Shown here: positions 34,085 through 45,300 of the stretch, piece by piece
Layout of the letters: the number at the start of each line of letters is the position of its first letter
How positions within the stretch are numbered: the first letter of the stretch is position 1
Source of the DNA: Cladocopium goreaui
Taxonomy: Eukaryota > Sar > Dinophyceae > Suessiales > Symbiodiniaceae
Reading direction: 5' to 3'
Assembly (NCBI GenBank): GCA_947184155.2
Contig: CAMXCT020001001.1
Coordinates: 1,121,001-1,185,000, forward strand
DNA length: 64,000 nt
Notes under the pieces: model-generated
What the model was told of the DNA's origin: nothing
Database searches by the model: none
Seen by the model: the letters and a program-made list of their open reading frames with translations, nothing else
Program-made: the position numbers and the translations under genes

Positions 34085-34365
34085 GAAACTATGCTTTTCC
34101 TTTTCCCGTCCTTTTCCTTTCCCTTTTCTGTTATTTTCCTTTCCTTCCCCTTTTTCTGTCCTTTTCCTTTCGTTTCCTTTTTTCGTTTTTCTTTCCCTTT
34201 CCTTTTCCTTTCTTTTCTCTTTTCTTTTCTTTTTCTTTCTCTTTCCTTTGCCTTTCTCTTTCCTTTTCCTTTCTGTTTCCTCTTCCTTTTCCTTTCCTGT
34301 TTCTTTTTCTGTTCCTGTCCTTTTCCTTTTCTTTTTCTTTTCATTTCCCTGTCCTGTTCCTTGCC
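34085..34365. repeat. Polypyrimidine (CTTTTCC)n tract
   Basis: About 280 bp of almost pure C/T on the plus strand. It can adopt triplex (H-DNA) structures. Long open frames of Phe/Leu/Ser or Lys/Arg/Glu here are artefacts. Confidence 0.8.
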
Positions 34366-34451
34366 TTTTCAACCCTGAGCCCAAGCCTATCACCAATGCG
34401 AGCACTTGACGAAATCAACACTCATGAAATATAATTATTAATTATTGAATT

Positions 34452-34580
34452 CAACATGGGGTATCGCTATTTGGGAAGGTCCCATCGCTAACCTCAGTTT
34501 TTTGCACTTTCTGAAAACCAGTGTCCAGCCAATACATATCTTAGTATCCGCGAGTTTTGACAGTTGCTCATATATTGCAC
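34452..34580. mobile_element. Partial copy of the MITE-like family
   Basis: GGGTATCGCTATTTGGGAAGGTCCCATCGCTAACC-type sequence runs through CCAATACATATCTTAGTATC to the terminus GAGTTTTGACAGTTGCTC. It matches the right half of 10,443-10,800. Confidence 0.6.
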
Positions 34581-34599
34581 AGTACATGTTAAGTACGTC

Positions 34600-35460
34600 T
34601 TACCCGCCCTTCCCTACATTTCGCCCATGATTTGCCTTCAACGAAGCGATGCCACTGGCCACACAACGTGCTCCATAGCGGACCGCCTTCATCGTCTGCC
34701 AGGCAGTTGTGGGTGAGGGATCCACTAGATCATACAGGATCATAGATCCCAACGCAGGGTGCTTTGCTTTGTATTGTTTTGTATTGTTTTGTACTCCATG
34801 AATGATCTTCAATGGTAGTGGCTGAAAATGATCCACGATGATACCATATCGTCAACATTTTCCAACTATATATACAATGCAACCAGGCATATTGAAGTAT
34901 GTTAAAGTTAGTCGCGTTTGACAGCGACCATGTCCTTCGATGTGACTTGATGGAATTTAATGGATACTGTAAGTTTTGACTGAATAGTTCTTAGTCTGAC
35001 ATGTTGTGCATTGTTGTGCCATGTCAACAGCGGCTTTCCATGCTGACTGCTAAACTTGCTGAATTCTCAACTTGGTAGCATCATGTAGCACCAAACAACA
35101 CCACACATTACAAAACTACAACCCCTTCTCCCAACTGGTACTGTAGCTATTCCACAGCCCTTCTCCTGCAAATCAAGGAGCCGCCAAGTCCTCATCGATC
35201 CAAACAATGCGATCCCCGCGCTGTCCTGTCGTTCATGAAAGATGCCATTAGGCCATGCCACTGAAAGATACTGAAAGTGGGTCGCTATGTGTCACCGCCA
35301 AAAATGCCTGTGACCCTATGAGTCATCAGGAGCATTGTGAGGGATCAAAACCTGTGGCAGTTGGAACGGGTGCGAAATTAAATTGGCAATTTTATTTTAT
35401 TTTTTGGGACATTTTTTTTTGTCGTCCAGGCTCCCTTCCTTGGTTTTTGCAAGCTAAAAT
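34600..35460. other. Non-coding or unresolved stretch
   Basis: Short minus-strand frames (34,600-34,836; 35,067-35,261) have fair composition but no splice support. No confident feature. Confidence 0.3.
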
Positions 35461-35539
35461 CTCTCATTCGCACTGTTCATCAATTTTTCGACTGGTTTCA
35501 GGATTTTTTCAATGGTTTTATCGAGTTGTCCATCGTTTT

Positions 35540-35915
35540 CATTGGTTTTTCCGTGGTTTTCTTCAATTTTTCCATGGTTTTCTTCAATTTGTCCATGGTT
35601 TTCTTCCATTTTTCCATGTTGTTCCATGATTTGCTTCAATTTTTCCATGGTTTTCTTCGATTGTTCCATGGTTTTCTTCAATTTTTCCATGGTTTTCTTC
35701 AATTTGTCCATGGTTTTCTTCAATCTTTCTATAGTTTTCTTCATTTTCTCCATTGTTTTATTCATGTGTTCCATTGTTTTCTTCAACTTTTCTATGGTTT
35801 CTTCAATAGTTCCATAGTTTTCTTCAATTTTTCCATTGTTTTCTTCAAATTGTCCATTGTTTTCTTCAATTTTTCCATGGTTTTCTTGAATTGTTCCATT
35901 GTTTTCTCCAATCTA
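35540..35915. repeat. 21-bp minisatellite (TTTTCCATGGTTTTCTTCAAT)
   Basis: About 17 imperfect units. Read on the minus strand the 21-bp period gives a seven-residue repeat (Lys-Lys-Thr-Met-Glu-Lys-Leu), open for 110 codons from 35,786 to 35,454. That is a heptad-type pattern, but no start context or splice sites support a gene. Confidence 0.8.
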
Positions 35916-35964
35916 ATCATGACTATATGTACATGTAGATCAGTGTATTTGCAGGTGTATTTAA

Positions 35965-36125
35965 TATACATGCAGGGTTTGGTTTAGGGTTTATTTAGTT
36001 GGTTTAATGGTTTCTGCTAGATTTGTTTAGGGTCTATCTAGGGTTAGTAAGGTTTCTCTAGGGCTGATTTAGGGTCTGGTCAGGGATTGTTGAGGGTTGG
36101 ATTAGGGGTTATTTAGGCATACAAC
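35965..36125. repeat. Degenerate TTTAGGG-like tract
   Basis: GGTTTAGGGTTTATTTAG, TTTAGGGTC, CTAGGGTTAG, TTTAGGGTCTGG and TTAGGGG words recur within 160 bp. They resemble decayed TTTAGGG telomere repeats, the plant/dinoflagellate type. Confidence 0.5.
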
Positions 36126-36214
36126 ATGTACATAAAAATAGCTAAAATTATGTGGATGCATATCCATGCGCATGATTATTTATAGTTTATTTTGGGATCA
36201 CAGCTGTGTATATA

Positions 36215-36232
36215 AACAACCACGAATATGTC

Positions 36233-36277
<45 letters not shown>

Positions 36278-36380
36278 AATATAAGTACATATAAATATAT
36301 ATATATATATATAAGTGTGTAATAGTGTGTATATAAGTGCAAATATAACTATATACATATATATGTCTATGTATACATAC
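36215..36380. repeat. TA/TATG microsatellite
   Basis: Alternating TA with interspersed GT over about 165 bp. Confidence 0.8.
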
Positions 36381-36783
36381 CTATATATATAAATAGATAA
36401 CAACATAAATATAGGTATAGTCAAATCAAACTAGTGTATTGAAAAATGTACAAGTTTGAATTTAAATAATTTAAAAAAACGGGAAGGGGGGGATTGGGGG
36501 GGCAAGGGCCCAGCGCCTCCCCCCCAAAGCAGATTGGAAACACCTATTTTCACATGCAAGGTGCTGGGTTGAATGTGATACTCAAGGTGTATAGACTACA
36601 CGACATGCACCCTGGAAACATGTGGAATTAAGGTTAAGGCACAACGATGCACAATAGTTTCATTGGATGTTATCATCGTGTTGGTTTAAGATCTCTTTGA
36701 ATAAGGTTGGTGTACTGTATATTCTGGCTTGGTTCAGCGTTGGCTTGGGCTTTGAACATCATCTCGATGATAATGCAAACCTT

Positions 36784-36948
36784 TTAGATAGATAGGTAGA
36801 TAGATAGGTAGATAGATAGGTAGATAGATCGGATAGATCGGATAGATCGGATAGATCGGATAGATCGGATAGATCGGATAGATCGGATAGATCGGATAGA
36901 TCGGATAGATCGGATAGATCGGAAAGATCGGATAGATCGGATAGATCG

Positions 36949-36997
<49 letters not shown>

Positions 36998-37097
36998 GTA
37001 GATAGATAGATAGATCGGATAGATCGGATAGATCGGATAGATCGGATAGATCGATAGATAGATAGATAGATAGGTAGATAGATAGATAGATAGATCG

Positions 37098-37151
<54 letters not shown>

Positions 37152-37170
37152 GAGATAGAGAGATAGAGAG

Positions 37171-37201
<31 letters not shown>

Positions 37202-37298
37202 GAGATAGAGAGATAGAGAGAGAGTGAGAGAGATAGATAAAGAGAGAGAGAGAGATAGATAGATAGGTAGATAGATAGATAGATAGATAGACAGACAA

Positions 37299-37339
<41 letters not shown>

Positions 37340-37438
37340 GAGATAGAGAGAGATAGAGAGATAGAGAGAGAGAGATAGATAGAGAGAGAGAGAGATAGAT
37401 AGATAGATAGGTAGATAGATAGATAGATAGACAGACAA

Positions 37439-37500
<62 letters not shown>
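36784..37500. repeat. (GATA)n/(GATCGGATA)n microsatellite, retroelement target
   Basis: About 715 bp of GATA with GATCGGATA and GAGA sub-arrays ends exactly at the retroelement's 3' LTR. The tract resumes at 56,811 on the other side of the element. Confidence 0.9.
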
Positions 37501-37730
37501 TGTGAATCGGGAGGTTATCTCCCCGATTATGTGCTGTTGTTTGATCTTGAGGTTGATGTTCTCAACAATGACGACACGGGAATTGCAGTTTCAGCATGGC
37601 GGCGTTTTCTCTTGGCACCTGCAGTGATCTTGAGCCAAAGGAGCAGATTGATGCACCCCTTGGCGGTGGACAATTAAGAGTTGAATTATATGGGAGTGTG
37701 CAGTGATCCGTAGCCTACACTCCATTCGCA
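37501..37730 (-). repeat. 3' LTR of the retroelement
   Basis: On the plus strand it runs TGTGAATCGGG...CCATTCGCA, 230 bp. It has seven-base imperfect inverted termini (TGTGAAT/ATTCGCA). One extra G compared with the 5' LTR. Confidence 0.93.
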
Positions 37731-37738
37731 CCCCCCAC
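37731..37738 (-). promoter_or_regulatory. Polypurine tract (plus-strand primer)
   Basis: Read on the minus strand, the bases directly before the 3' LTR are CGTGGGGGG. This G-rich run abutting the LTR is in the position where plus-strand DNA synthesis is primed. Confidence 0.6.
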
Positions 37739-38252
37739 GCATGACCAACTTTGTTGGCCACGCGCAAAGGAGTGTCCCTTAAATTGATCCACTTCGTCTG
37801 CAGCTGTTCATTTATTGAATTATGGAGAGCTAAAGTCCGTTCAGAACTTCAAATCTACATGGCGGCTTGCTACGATCTCTACCAAAAGATAAAGGTCCTG
37901 TTCACGTGCATGCTGATACGACGTAGTCGGTGTCTAGCATTGAGGTTCATCCGATGTGGCGTAGCCAGCATGGAATCCCACTCAAGCATGTGAATTAAAA
38001 AAAATCGAAACACAAATATGACTATGGAACTAGAAGATTACCTTCCCGTTCCTTCGTCGGTTGAGATGTAGACCGCTGTAGAAACTCAGCGTCTCGTGCA
38101 ATGATGTTCTAAAAAAAATGTGGCTCTAAATTAGCCGGCTCAGAGTCCTCTCAGAAATCATTCGAAATGAAGTAGAGGTAAATCTCGAGCAATGATTGCA
38201 TCCTCGCTTCGCCAGATTCAATCAGGACCTATGCAGAGGTCATATCGATTTA
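37739..38252 (-). other. 3' untranslated region of the retroelement
   Basis: About 510 bp lie between the last stop (38,253) and the polypurine tract. No conserved coding frame is seen. Confidence 0.6.
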
Positions 38253-41200
38253 TCATCTATATCCCCATCCATAGTATCCATGTTGGTTCCAGTCTCCACC
38301 ACGGTGCGAATAAGATCTTCCACCTTTCCCTTGGTCTTTTCCACCTTTCTGTGGCGGTGTCACTGGAGCTTGTTTTGGCGGAGGAGCGGCTTCGATGGTT
38401 CTCCATGTTGCTGACGATGATGCTTTCGCTTTTGACACTCTGCCCAGTGCTGGTGCTGCCTTCGGGGCTGCCTTTGATTTGCCAGCTGCTGGATTAGTAC
38501 GTTCACGATCGGCAGGAGTCGGGGTATCAACAATCGCAAGTAGGTGGGCTTCTGTCATGTGGATGCCCCATCTTGGTCGTTGATCATCCCGCTGCTTAAT
38601 GTGGTTGTAGTCATTGATTGCATCATACAGTTTCTGGAGTAGAGGTCGCGGCAATTGTCGGCCATTTTGAAGGATCAGATGCAAAACTGAAATTCTTCGA
38701 AGTGCAGGTCGAAGAGCACACACAATGTCAACTGGGTTCAGTGTGATTGTGTCTTGAAAGTCGGCGTTCCTGAAGAAATAAACAGCATTCACTCTGTATG
38801 CACCTGCAATGATTCTTCTGACCAGGACGTCTTGTCGGTCAAGGGCTTCACGGGCGGCTGTGGTCTTTCTCATCTCATCCCTTGTTGAGTCATATTTCGA
38901 CAGTTTCTCCATTTCTTCATCGAAGAAGATATTTTGCAAGTCTTCATATGTGTAACCGCATTCAAGGGTATACACAAGAAGTCGTTTGAGTACCACCGCC
39001 CCATAGTATGCATTGACGAATCCCTCTTCCCCGATGTCGTCCTTCTGTTGTGGTCGGCCGATTTCCTGGTAGAGCTCTTTCATCTGTTGTGCGGTTGGTT
39101 CGATGAGTTCACCATTTTCGTCCTCACCTAGGTATGGAACTCTTGAATCCAAGTCCATCCTGAATTTCTGGTTCTGTTGAAAGTGTTTCCATGCCGTCTC
39201 AATGTCTCCACGGAAGTTCCGTTGGAATAGTCTGTAGATCCTGACGATATGCAACCCAATCTGTAACAGGAGGATTTTGATGAGCTCCGGCTGAGCATAT
39301 CCAATTGTACAAGGCTCGATTGGTAGGACTTTTGATCCAAACTCAACCCTTTTCAGCCACTTGGGGTACTCAATCACTGCATCATGAGCTTCTCCAGCCT
39401 CGTACTCCTCGATGTTGATTTCATCGACCTCTATTTCTTCATCGTCGTTCTCATCGGTTTGTTTTCCTTCCTCATTGATGAATTTATCGACCTCATCTTG
39501 CTCTCTGAAGTCTCTTCTCTCATCATTGATGTCGCCCTTCTTCGAGGCTTGATCATCATTTTCTTCTTCTTGTTGAGGTTCTTGTTCTGGACTCTTCATG
39601 GTGACGTCATCATCATCTTGCATCAGCTCGTCGTCATCACCTTCACCTGTCAAATCGATCTTCACTTCTTCCCATGCTTTCTTGACATGGTCTTTGAGAT
39701 CTTCTTCTCGAGGACGTGATTCGGCACTTGGTACAGTAGCCACGGTGATCTTGATTCGCTTCCTCCATCCATGACTTACCAAAAATCCTTTGCACATCAC
39801 ACAAATCGATAATGGTGCAGGGGTCTCCATCAGACATGCGGGGCATAGTCGATGGTCCTCCTTGCTAGGATGATGAGTGACTGCCAACAATGATATTGCA
39901 TCATTCCAATCCGGATGTCCAGGGAACAATCTGTGAGCATGACTGAAGTGACCGGTCTTGATATCGACAAGCTTTCGAAGTTCGTTCAGATCGGGAGATG
40001 ATTCATCAGGCACAATGTTCCCAATGAGTTTGTCAAATCGTTCAATGGTGGCTACCCTCCTTGCTCCTTGCACAGAAAGTACAAGTTGATCTTTTCCCTT
40101 TGTGATCATAAGACGGTAGTAGTCCTTCTCCTTCCAATCATAGTACCAAACTGCATCGAATGATTCGAATGGAATTGTTTCTTGGACCAAAATGTGTCCG
40201 TCTGCTGACAATCGAGGGGAGAACTTGGCGATGGAATCGTACGTGATGTAGATGTAGACAAGATCAGTTTGTTCAATCTTCCTGAATCTCAGCACCGTCT
40301 GACTTCGCACGTCCCACGGTGCGAATGGCACGAAGAACGTATTGATGCGGTCGCCTCCTCCTCCGGGACGTAGTCCTTCTCTGAAGATTTGAGCGATGTT
40401 GTCAAAAGTGGTGCAGTGAAATCCTCCTCCAAGAGTGTATCCGACTCCAGGGTTCATCTGATAGGAAGTCTTCTTGTCTTCGATGTGCACACCGCCTTGA
40501 ACTCTTGAATGTGCCATAGGGGCACGGATTGCCACCGGCCATAGCCAAATCTCTCGTTCTGCTGTGCCGATCTCCAACCTCAGTGTGTGTCGTTCAAGTC
40601 TCGAGGTCAATTCATCATTGAAGTTGTTCATGACGTATTCCAGCTCACCTTTTGTGACCTTGAGTCCTAGCACTTGGGCTCGGATCCTTTTCGTTTGCTT
40701 GTACTCAGTGAAGATCACTCTCTGGAAATTGTTCCACCTCTCAACAAGTATTGGGTAGTTGACGCGGGTCGTTCCAGCCAATGTATGTTGATCTCTCCAA
40801 ATGTTGTCGTACTTCAAGATCGACTCGACATTGACCCAACCTGCTTCATCGCATGGTAGTCCACGGTGATTTCGATTGTCCTTGACGCAACCCACGGAGT
40901 GGCGTAGCGCTGCATTGAATCTTTTCGACAATTCGACTATCCATTGCGGATTTTCCCACTTGTTGCCCATCCACTCATTCTCGCCATATCGATGCACATT
41001 ACTCCATCCATATCCAAGATATTCTTCTCCATTGATGCGAGCAAGTTGCAGTGTGCCGATATTGTGGCCATGTGTAAATGGTTGGATGTACCTGAAATTC
41101 CAGTTGTCTCCATACTGTTTTCTTTCTTCAGTAAGCCATTTCACATATGCATCATGGTCTTTGGGGTTCCAAGCGTTCAGCTCCTCAATGGTCGGCAAAA

Positions 41201-42326
41201 CAGGCGGGGATTCCTCAGCCGCACGTTCAATCAGCACATCAAGCTCGTGACGATTCTTCACACCTCGGCTAATTGGGTTGACTTCGACGCCATTCACTAA
41301 GTACTGTCCTCCTTCTTCACGATCACCAATGTCGTACATAAAGGCTGACTGACTGTAGAAGCATTTGGTCACTTCTTCTTTCTCAGTGAATCTGGTTCTT
41401 CCCCAACGTTTTCCTCTTGGCATGACGTTCTTCGGGAGCTTGTCTTTTCTGCCTCTTGTCGCAGCTTTGGATCTTTCCGAAGACGATGGGGATTTGGACT
41501 TCTGGTCCATGATCAATCTCATGCGCCATAGGGTGTTCTTCATGTTCTCGTCATCTGGTGTGGTACATTCATCAATGTCATGCATTCCACCACAAATGAA
41601 ACAATATTGAACACTTGATGCGTCAGCAATCAGCTTCTCAAGTTGTTCACGGATGTTCCTCACCTCAGTTCGGCGCTTCTTCGCTTCCGAAGGTTGGCCC
41701 CCCATGTCCTCTTCTTCCTCCTCAATTTCGATGTCACCAGCTCCGGCATCAGTTTCTCCTGAAGTCTGTTCTGCTCGAGGGCCCCGCGCCGTAGGCGTCG
41801 TGGTCTCCTCTTCAGGCTCACCAACTTCATCCTCCTCCTCATCGCTTGATGAGACTTCAATCATTTCAGGATGGTCATCGTAGTTGGCTTCCGGGAGCAT
41901 CGGCATTCTGGTGATCTTCTTCTGCAGGAGTAGGTCAAAGATTCCCGCTTCTTTCAAGACTGTTGTCACCATATTGTTCTCGACCGGTGGGATGTATGCT
42001 TTCCTGGATCGGTTTCGCTTCGTGTTGATGGTGTCGGTAGGTCGACATGAACTGCTGAAGAGCCAGAATGATTCTTCCAATCCTGCGAGGCAACTGTCAA
42101 GGTTTGCCCCCCATCCACCAAACATAGTAGGGAATTGAATACCCAGGTCAAGCATCCCAAGCCAGAATTCGAAAATGTCGCCGACATACTCAGCTGTCGC
42201 GGTTGGATTGAGCATGGATTCGATCTCCTCCTTGGTCAATACGGTCTTCATGTAGTCATGATAAGCGACGTTTCCACCATCCCAAAGCAGTCTGTAAAAC
42301 CATCGAATTCGGTGTGATCCACCTCC
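38253..42326 (-). CDS. Retroelement 3' module: zinc knuckle plus Tpt1/KptA-like domain, downstream of an in-frame UGA
   Basis: The first ATG is at 42,251 (1,332 aa), but the same frame as pol is open from 42,326, just after pol's UGA. It may therefore be made by readthrough or by initiation at the ATG. From the ATG, residues 217-229 form a knuckle Cys-X2-Cys-X3-His-X4-Cys (CFICGGMHDIDEC). Residues about 570-710 match the Tpt1/KptA RNA 2'-phosphotransferase pattern: an IRAPMAHS segment (R576, H581), then GGFHCTTFDNI (H612), EGLRPGGGGDR (R635), VLRF (R655) and GHILVQETIP. Residues 803-823 have paired Cys-X2-Cys motifs. An acidic segment and a Gly/Arg-rich tail (GKGGRSYSHRGGDW) follow. Family members remove splice-junction 2'-phosphates from RNA using NAD+. 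Its role in the element is unknown, and RNA repair or capping-like ADP-ribosylation is speculative. Confidence 0.8.
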   Translation of the reverse strand, partial: GGGSHRIRWFYRLLWDGGNVAYHDYMKTVLTKEEIESMLNPTATAEYVGDIFEFWLGMLDLGIQFPTMFGGWGANLDSCLAGLEESFWLFSSSCRPTDTINTKRNRSRKAYIPPVENNMVTTVLKEAGIFDLLLQKKITRMPMLPEANYDDHPEMIEVSSSDEEEDEVGEPEEETTTPTARGPRAEQTSGETDAGAGDIEIEEEEEDMGGQPSEAKKRRTEVRNIREQLEKLIADASSVQYCFICGGMHDIDECTTPDDENMKNTLWRMRLIMDQKSKSPSSSERSKAATRGRKDKLPKNVMPRGKRWGRTRFTEKEEVTKCFYSQSAFMYDIGDREEGGQYLVNGVEVNPISRGVKNRHELDVLIERAAEESPPVLPTIEELNAWNPKDHDAYVKWLTEERKQYGDNWNFRYIQPFTHGHNIGTLQLARINGEEYLGYGWSNVHRYGENEWMGNKWENPQWIVELSKRFNAALRHSVGCVKDNRNHRGLPCDEAGWVNVESILKYDNIWRDQHTLAGTTRVNYPILVERWNNFQRVIFTEYKQTKRIRAQVLGLKVTKGELEYVMNNFNDELTSRLERHTLRLEIGTAEREIWLWPVAIRAPMAHSRVQGGVHIEDKKTSYQMNPGVGYTLGGGFHCTTFDNIAQIFREGLRPGGGGDRINTFFVPFAPWDVRSQTVLRFRKIEQTDLVYIYITYDSIAKFSPRLSADGHILVQETIPFESFDAVWYYDWKEKDYYRLMITKGKDQLVLSVQGARRVATIERFDKLIGNIVPDESSPDLNELRKLVDIKTGHFSHAHRLFPGHPDWNDAISLLAVTHHPSKEDHRLCPACLMETPAPLSICVMCKGFLVSHGWRKRIKITVATVPSAESRPREEDLKDHVKKAWEEVKIDLTGEGDDDELMQDDDDVTMKSPEQEPQQEEENDDQASKKGDINDERRDFREQDEVDKFINEEGKQTDENDDEEIEVDEINIEEYEAGEAHDAVIEYPKWLKRVEFGSKVLPIEPCTIGYAQPELIKILLLQIGLHIVRIYRLFQRNFRGDIETAWKHFQQNQKFRMDLDSRVPYLGEDENGELIEPTAQQMKELYQEIGRPQQKDDIGEEGFVNAYYGAVVLKRLLVYTLECGYTYEDLQNIFFDEEMEKLSKYDSTRDEMRKTTAAREALDRQDVLVRRIIAGAYRVNAVYFFRNADFQDTITLNPVDIVCALRPALRRISVLHLILQNGRQLPRPLLQKLYDAINDYNHIKQRDDQRPRWGIHMTEAHLLAIVDTPTPADRERTNPAAGKSKAAPKAAPALGRVSKAKASSSATWRTIEAAPPPKQAPVTPPQKGGKDQGKGGRSYSHRGGDWNQHGYYGWGYR

Positions 42327-45300
42327 TCAGTCCTCTGTACGAGTTTCACGTTGCACAGTGAATTGGGGCAACAGGTCTCGTCTGCATTTTCCCTTCACCA
42401 TGTATGCGGGCATGCGGATGGCACCTCGATGTGATACCTGTTTGAGAACATCGCTTGTCGTCCTGTATCCTGAGAGCATTGCAAGTGTTGCAGTAACCAA
42501 AAATCCACGGAGGTCCTTTTCGGCTTCCATTTCTCTCCAGTCAACGCACTCGTTGTAGATGTTGAGCAATCTTGCAGCTACTCTTGCATCCTGTGAAAAT
42601 TCATCCATCCCAATATCTTCAGTTCCGTAGATTGCCGCTCTTGTCCAATTGCTTGCGCAGTTCAGGCATCTTGTGCGATTCTCAGTGCAGGTATTCAATC
42701 TCGAATCATTTTGATGAAATCCTTTGCACACATCGCACATCAATTCGGAATCTTCGGTCACCTCAACCCAATGCTCATCCACATCTGTCAGGGGCTCCGG
42801 GGTGAATACTCCTCGTCGGATGTCTGACCATGCTTTTCTCTGGACCGAATCTTTCATGTGCTTCATCCCTCCGATGATGTTTGCCGATCCAGCTTGAGCA
42901 TCTGTGATTTCTCCAGCACGAATGCTGGGAACAATTCGTGGATGTTCTGTGCATCGTTTGATGGTTTCAATGTCAAATCCGGTGTTCTTCACATGGACGC
43001 ACTCTTCATTCAGGTCATGGACTGTATCATGATCCATAGCACAATGTAAGAAGACCTTCTGTCGCATCAGTGACTTTTCCAGCATAGCCCAAATGACTTC
43101 CTTTCCTTCACCTTCTTTCCAATAGAAAGGCTCACGTCCACAAGCAGATATCTGTTTCCAGAATCTTTCATTGGTGGAGTGAATGATGCCCTTTTCCCTC
43201 AAGATTCTTGCAAGCTCCTCGGCCATGGATACAATCGAAGATTGGGACCCAAGAAACCGGGCATCTTTCAGAATGTTGACGAAAATTGGAAGAGGTGCTG
43301 CTTGGCTGATATCTGTGATGATTTCCGCCAATTTGATGATGAAGTCTGCATTTGGCATCAGTATGCGATTTTGTCCTCTGAATAATGCTGCGAAAGAGAT
43401 CCAAATGTGAACAGTGGCACTTGAGAACGTGTTGGCGTTGGTTCGTAGGAAAGTCAACGCATTCGTTGCCAGTTTCAAGAAATCCTCGGGTTTCTCCAGA
43501 GACTCATAGGGAAGTTGGTACACCTTGATGGATGAAAGACCCATGTTGTTGAGCCCAGCCTCGATGTCATTGATGATTCTCGAGCTAGACCTCGTTTGAT
43601 AGGTCAAATCCGTCAAGATGAGAGCTTTGTTGTTTCTCACTTGTCCTCCCAATTCATCCCATTTGTCTAACCAAGGCTTCCCAATGATGAACTGTCCAAT
43701 CTTGTTTCCCAACTTCTTGAGCTTGACTCGAATCTCGCCCTCCACCGTATCTTCAATGCCCAATGTCAACATAGCTAGGACCTCCGTCACTGGATATCCT
43801 TTGCATCTGACAAACTCTGTGGACGTGATGATGTAGTGGTAGAGCTTCAGCCATTCGTAGTCATTCTCATTGATCATGTGGGGATCAAGTTGACCTTCTG
43901 TCAGCATGTTGAAAGACAGAGCAGCATGAAATGTCAATCTTCTCAAATACTGTCTCCAGATCAAATTGGTTCCATACTTGTGAGTAGTGTGTGGACCCTC
44001 TACAATGGAAAGCACAAAGTCTTTGCCGGATCTTAAGAATGCAATTCTCTGTTCTTCACGTGCATAATCTTCGGCAGTATGGAGACGCACTTCCACGGTT
44101 GAAGGTTTCCTCCTCTTCATCCAGTCTTCAGTTGGAATCCAATTCTCATCTCTTTCTGGTTCGGTACGACCTTGAGATGTCGCTCCAGGTCCAGATCGGA
44201 AAGCTGCATGGGTCGACGAAGATGAACCTCCGCCAGTCGATGATCTCGGCATCTTCTTCGGTTGAATGTTCGAACTTTGTGATTGTTGCGATGCCTTTGG
44301 TTGTGATCCCTCCGTAGGAGCGGATGTACTCTGGGCACTCGGTCCAGTTGATGTGTCATCATTCATCCATGAAGGTTCCTCATTGTTCCAGAAGTCGACT
44401 TCATCGGGTCTTCGTCCATCTTTGAAGTTCAGGGGAACATCCCAGTTATCGAAATTGTGCATGCCTCCAGCCGTTCCAGCTTGAGTTTCGGTCATCACGG
44501 TGGTGAAATCTTTGAGAGAGCTGTGGCAGGCATGACGTCTTTCTTTTTCAGTGTACCTGGCTCCTTCATCGGCAATTGAGACATTGTAACCATGCCCGAT
44601 CAGGATTCCTTGAGGGATGTCAAAGACTTTGAGGATCGAGAACTGGATCTCGGATAATTCTGCTACCTTCGACAAATTCCCATCTCCTCGAGAGCTGGTC
44701 TTGTGTCTTTCAAGTGTCGTGCCGAGGGCTAACAGGCACAAGAAATGATTCTGGGCTGCACTCCTTCCTTTTGGTTGGTTGGTTTCAAATGCAATCACAT
44801 CCTTCATCACATCCTGCAAGATGATCTGATTCGATGGGTTCTGCTCGTTGTGATACCTCAATGCATGTCCTAGGTGCCTCATCTGGATCTCAACCATGTT
44901 CTTCATTGCCGTCAAATAACTATCATTGTCAGATGGAGACTTCGGATTCACCTTGGTCAATTCGTCCATGACTTTGAAGTATTCGGCGGTCCTTGTCATG
45001 GCTAGCCATGATGTTGCACTTGGATCTGTGTTGAATGATGGTGTTCCTCGATAAATTTGCTTCATGCTTCGGATCTTCGCCTCTGTCTCTGCAGCGGTGG
45101 CTTGATCATCAAAAGGTTCGGGGAAGTGTCCTTTGGACAATACGATCCAGAGCTCATCAAGTCCGTCGTAGATCTCTTTGTCCATGAAGCGTCCCATAGT
45201 TGCATCTTCATATGGGCATCTGCTGGCAAAGACCTTCACGAATCTCGACCCTTTTGACAAAAACTCCCATCCGGAACACTTCTTCTCGATGTCCTGCGCT

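Noticed and set aside
34057-34409. Phe/Leu/Ser and Lys/Arg/Glu open frames
   Set aside because: Products of the polypyrimidine tract on either strand.
36734-37438. Ser-Ile-Tyr-Leu repeat proteins
   Set aside because: Direct translation of GATA/GATCGGATA microsatellite.
37751-37993. Plus-strand 80-codon frame in the retroelement 3' UTR
   Set aside because: It is antisense to the element, with weak composition and no conserved motif.
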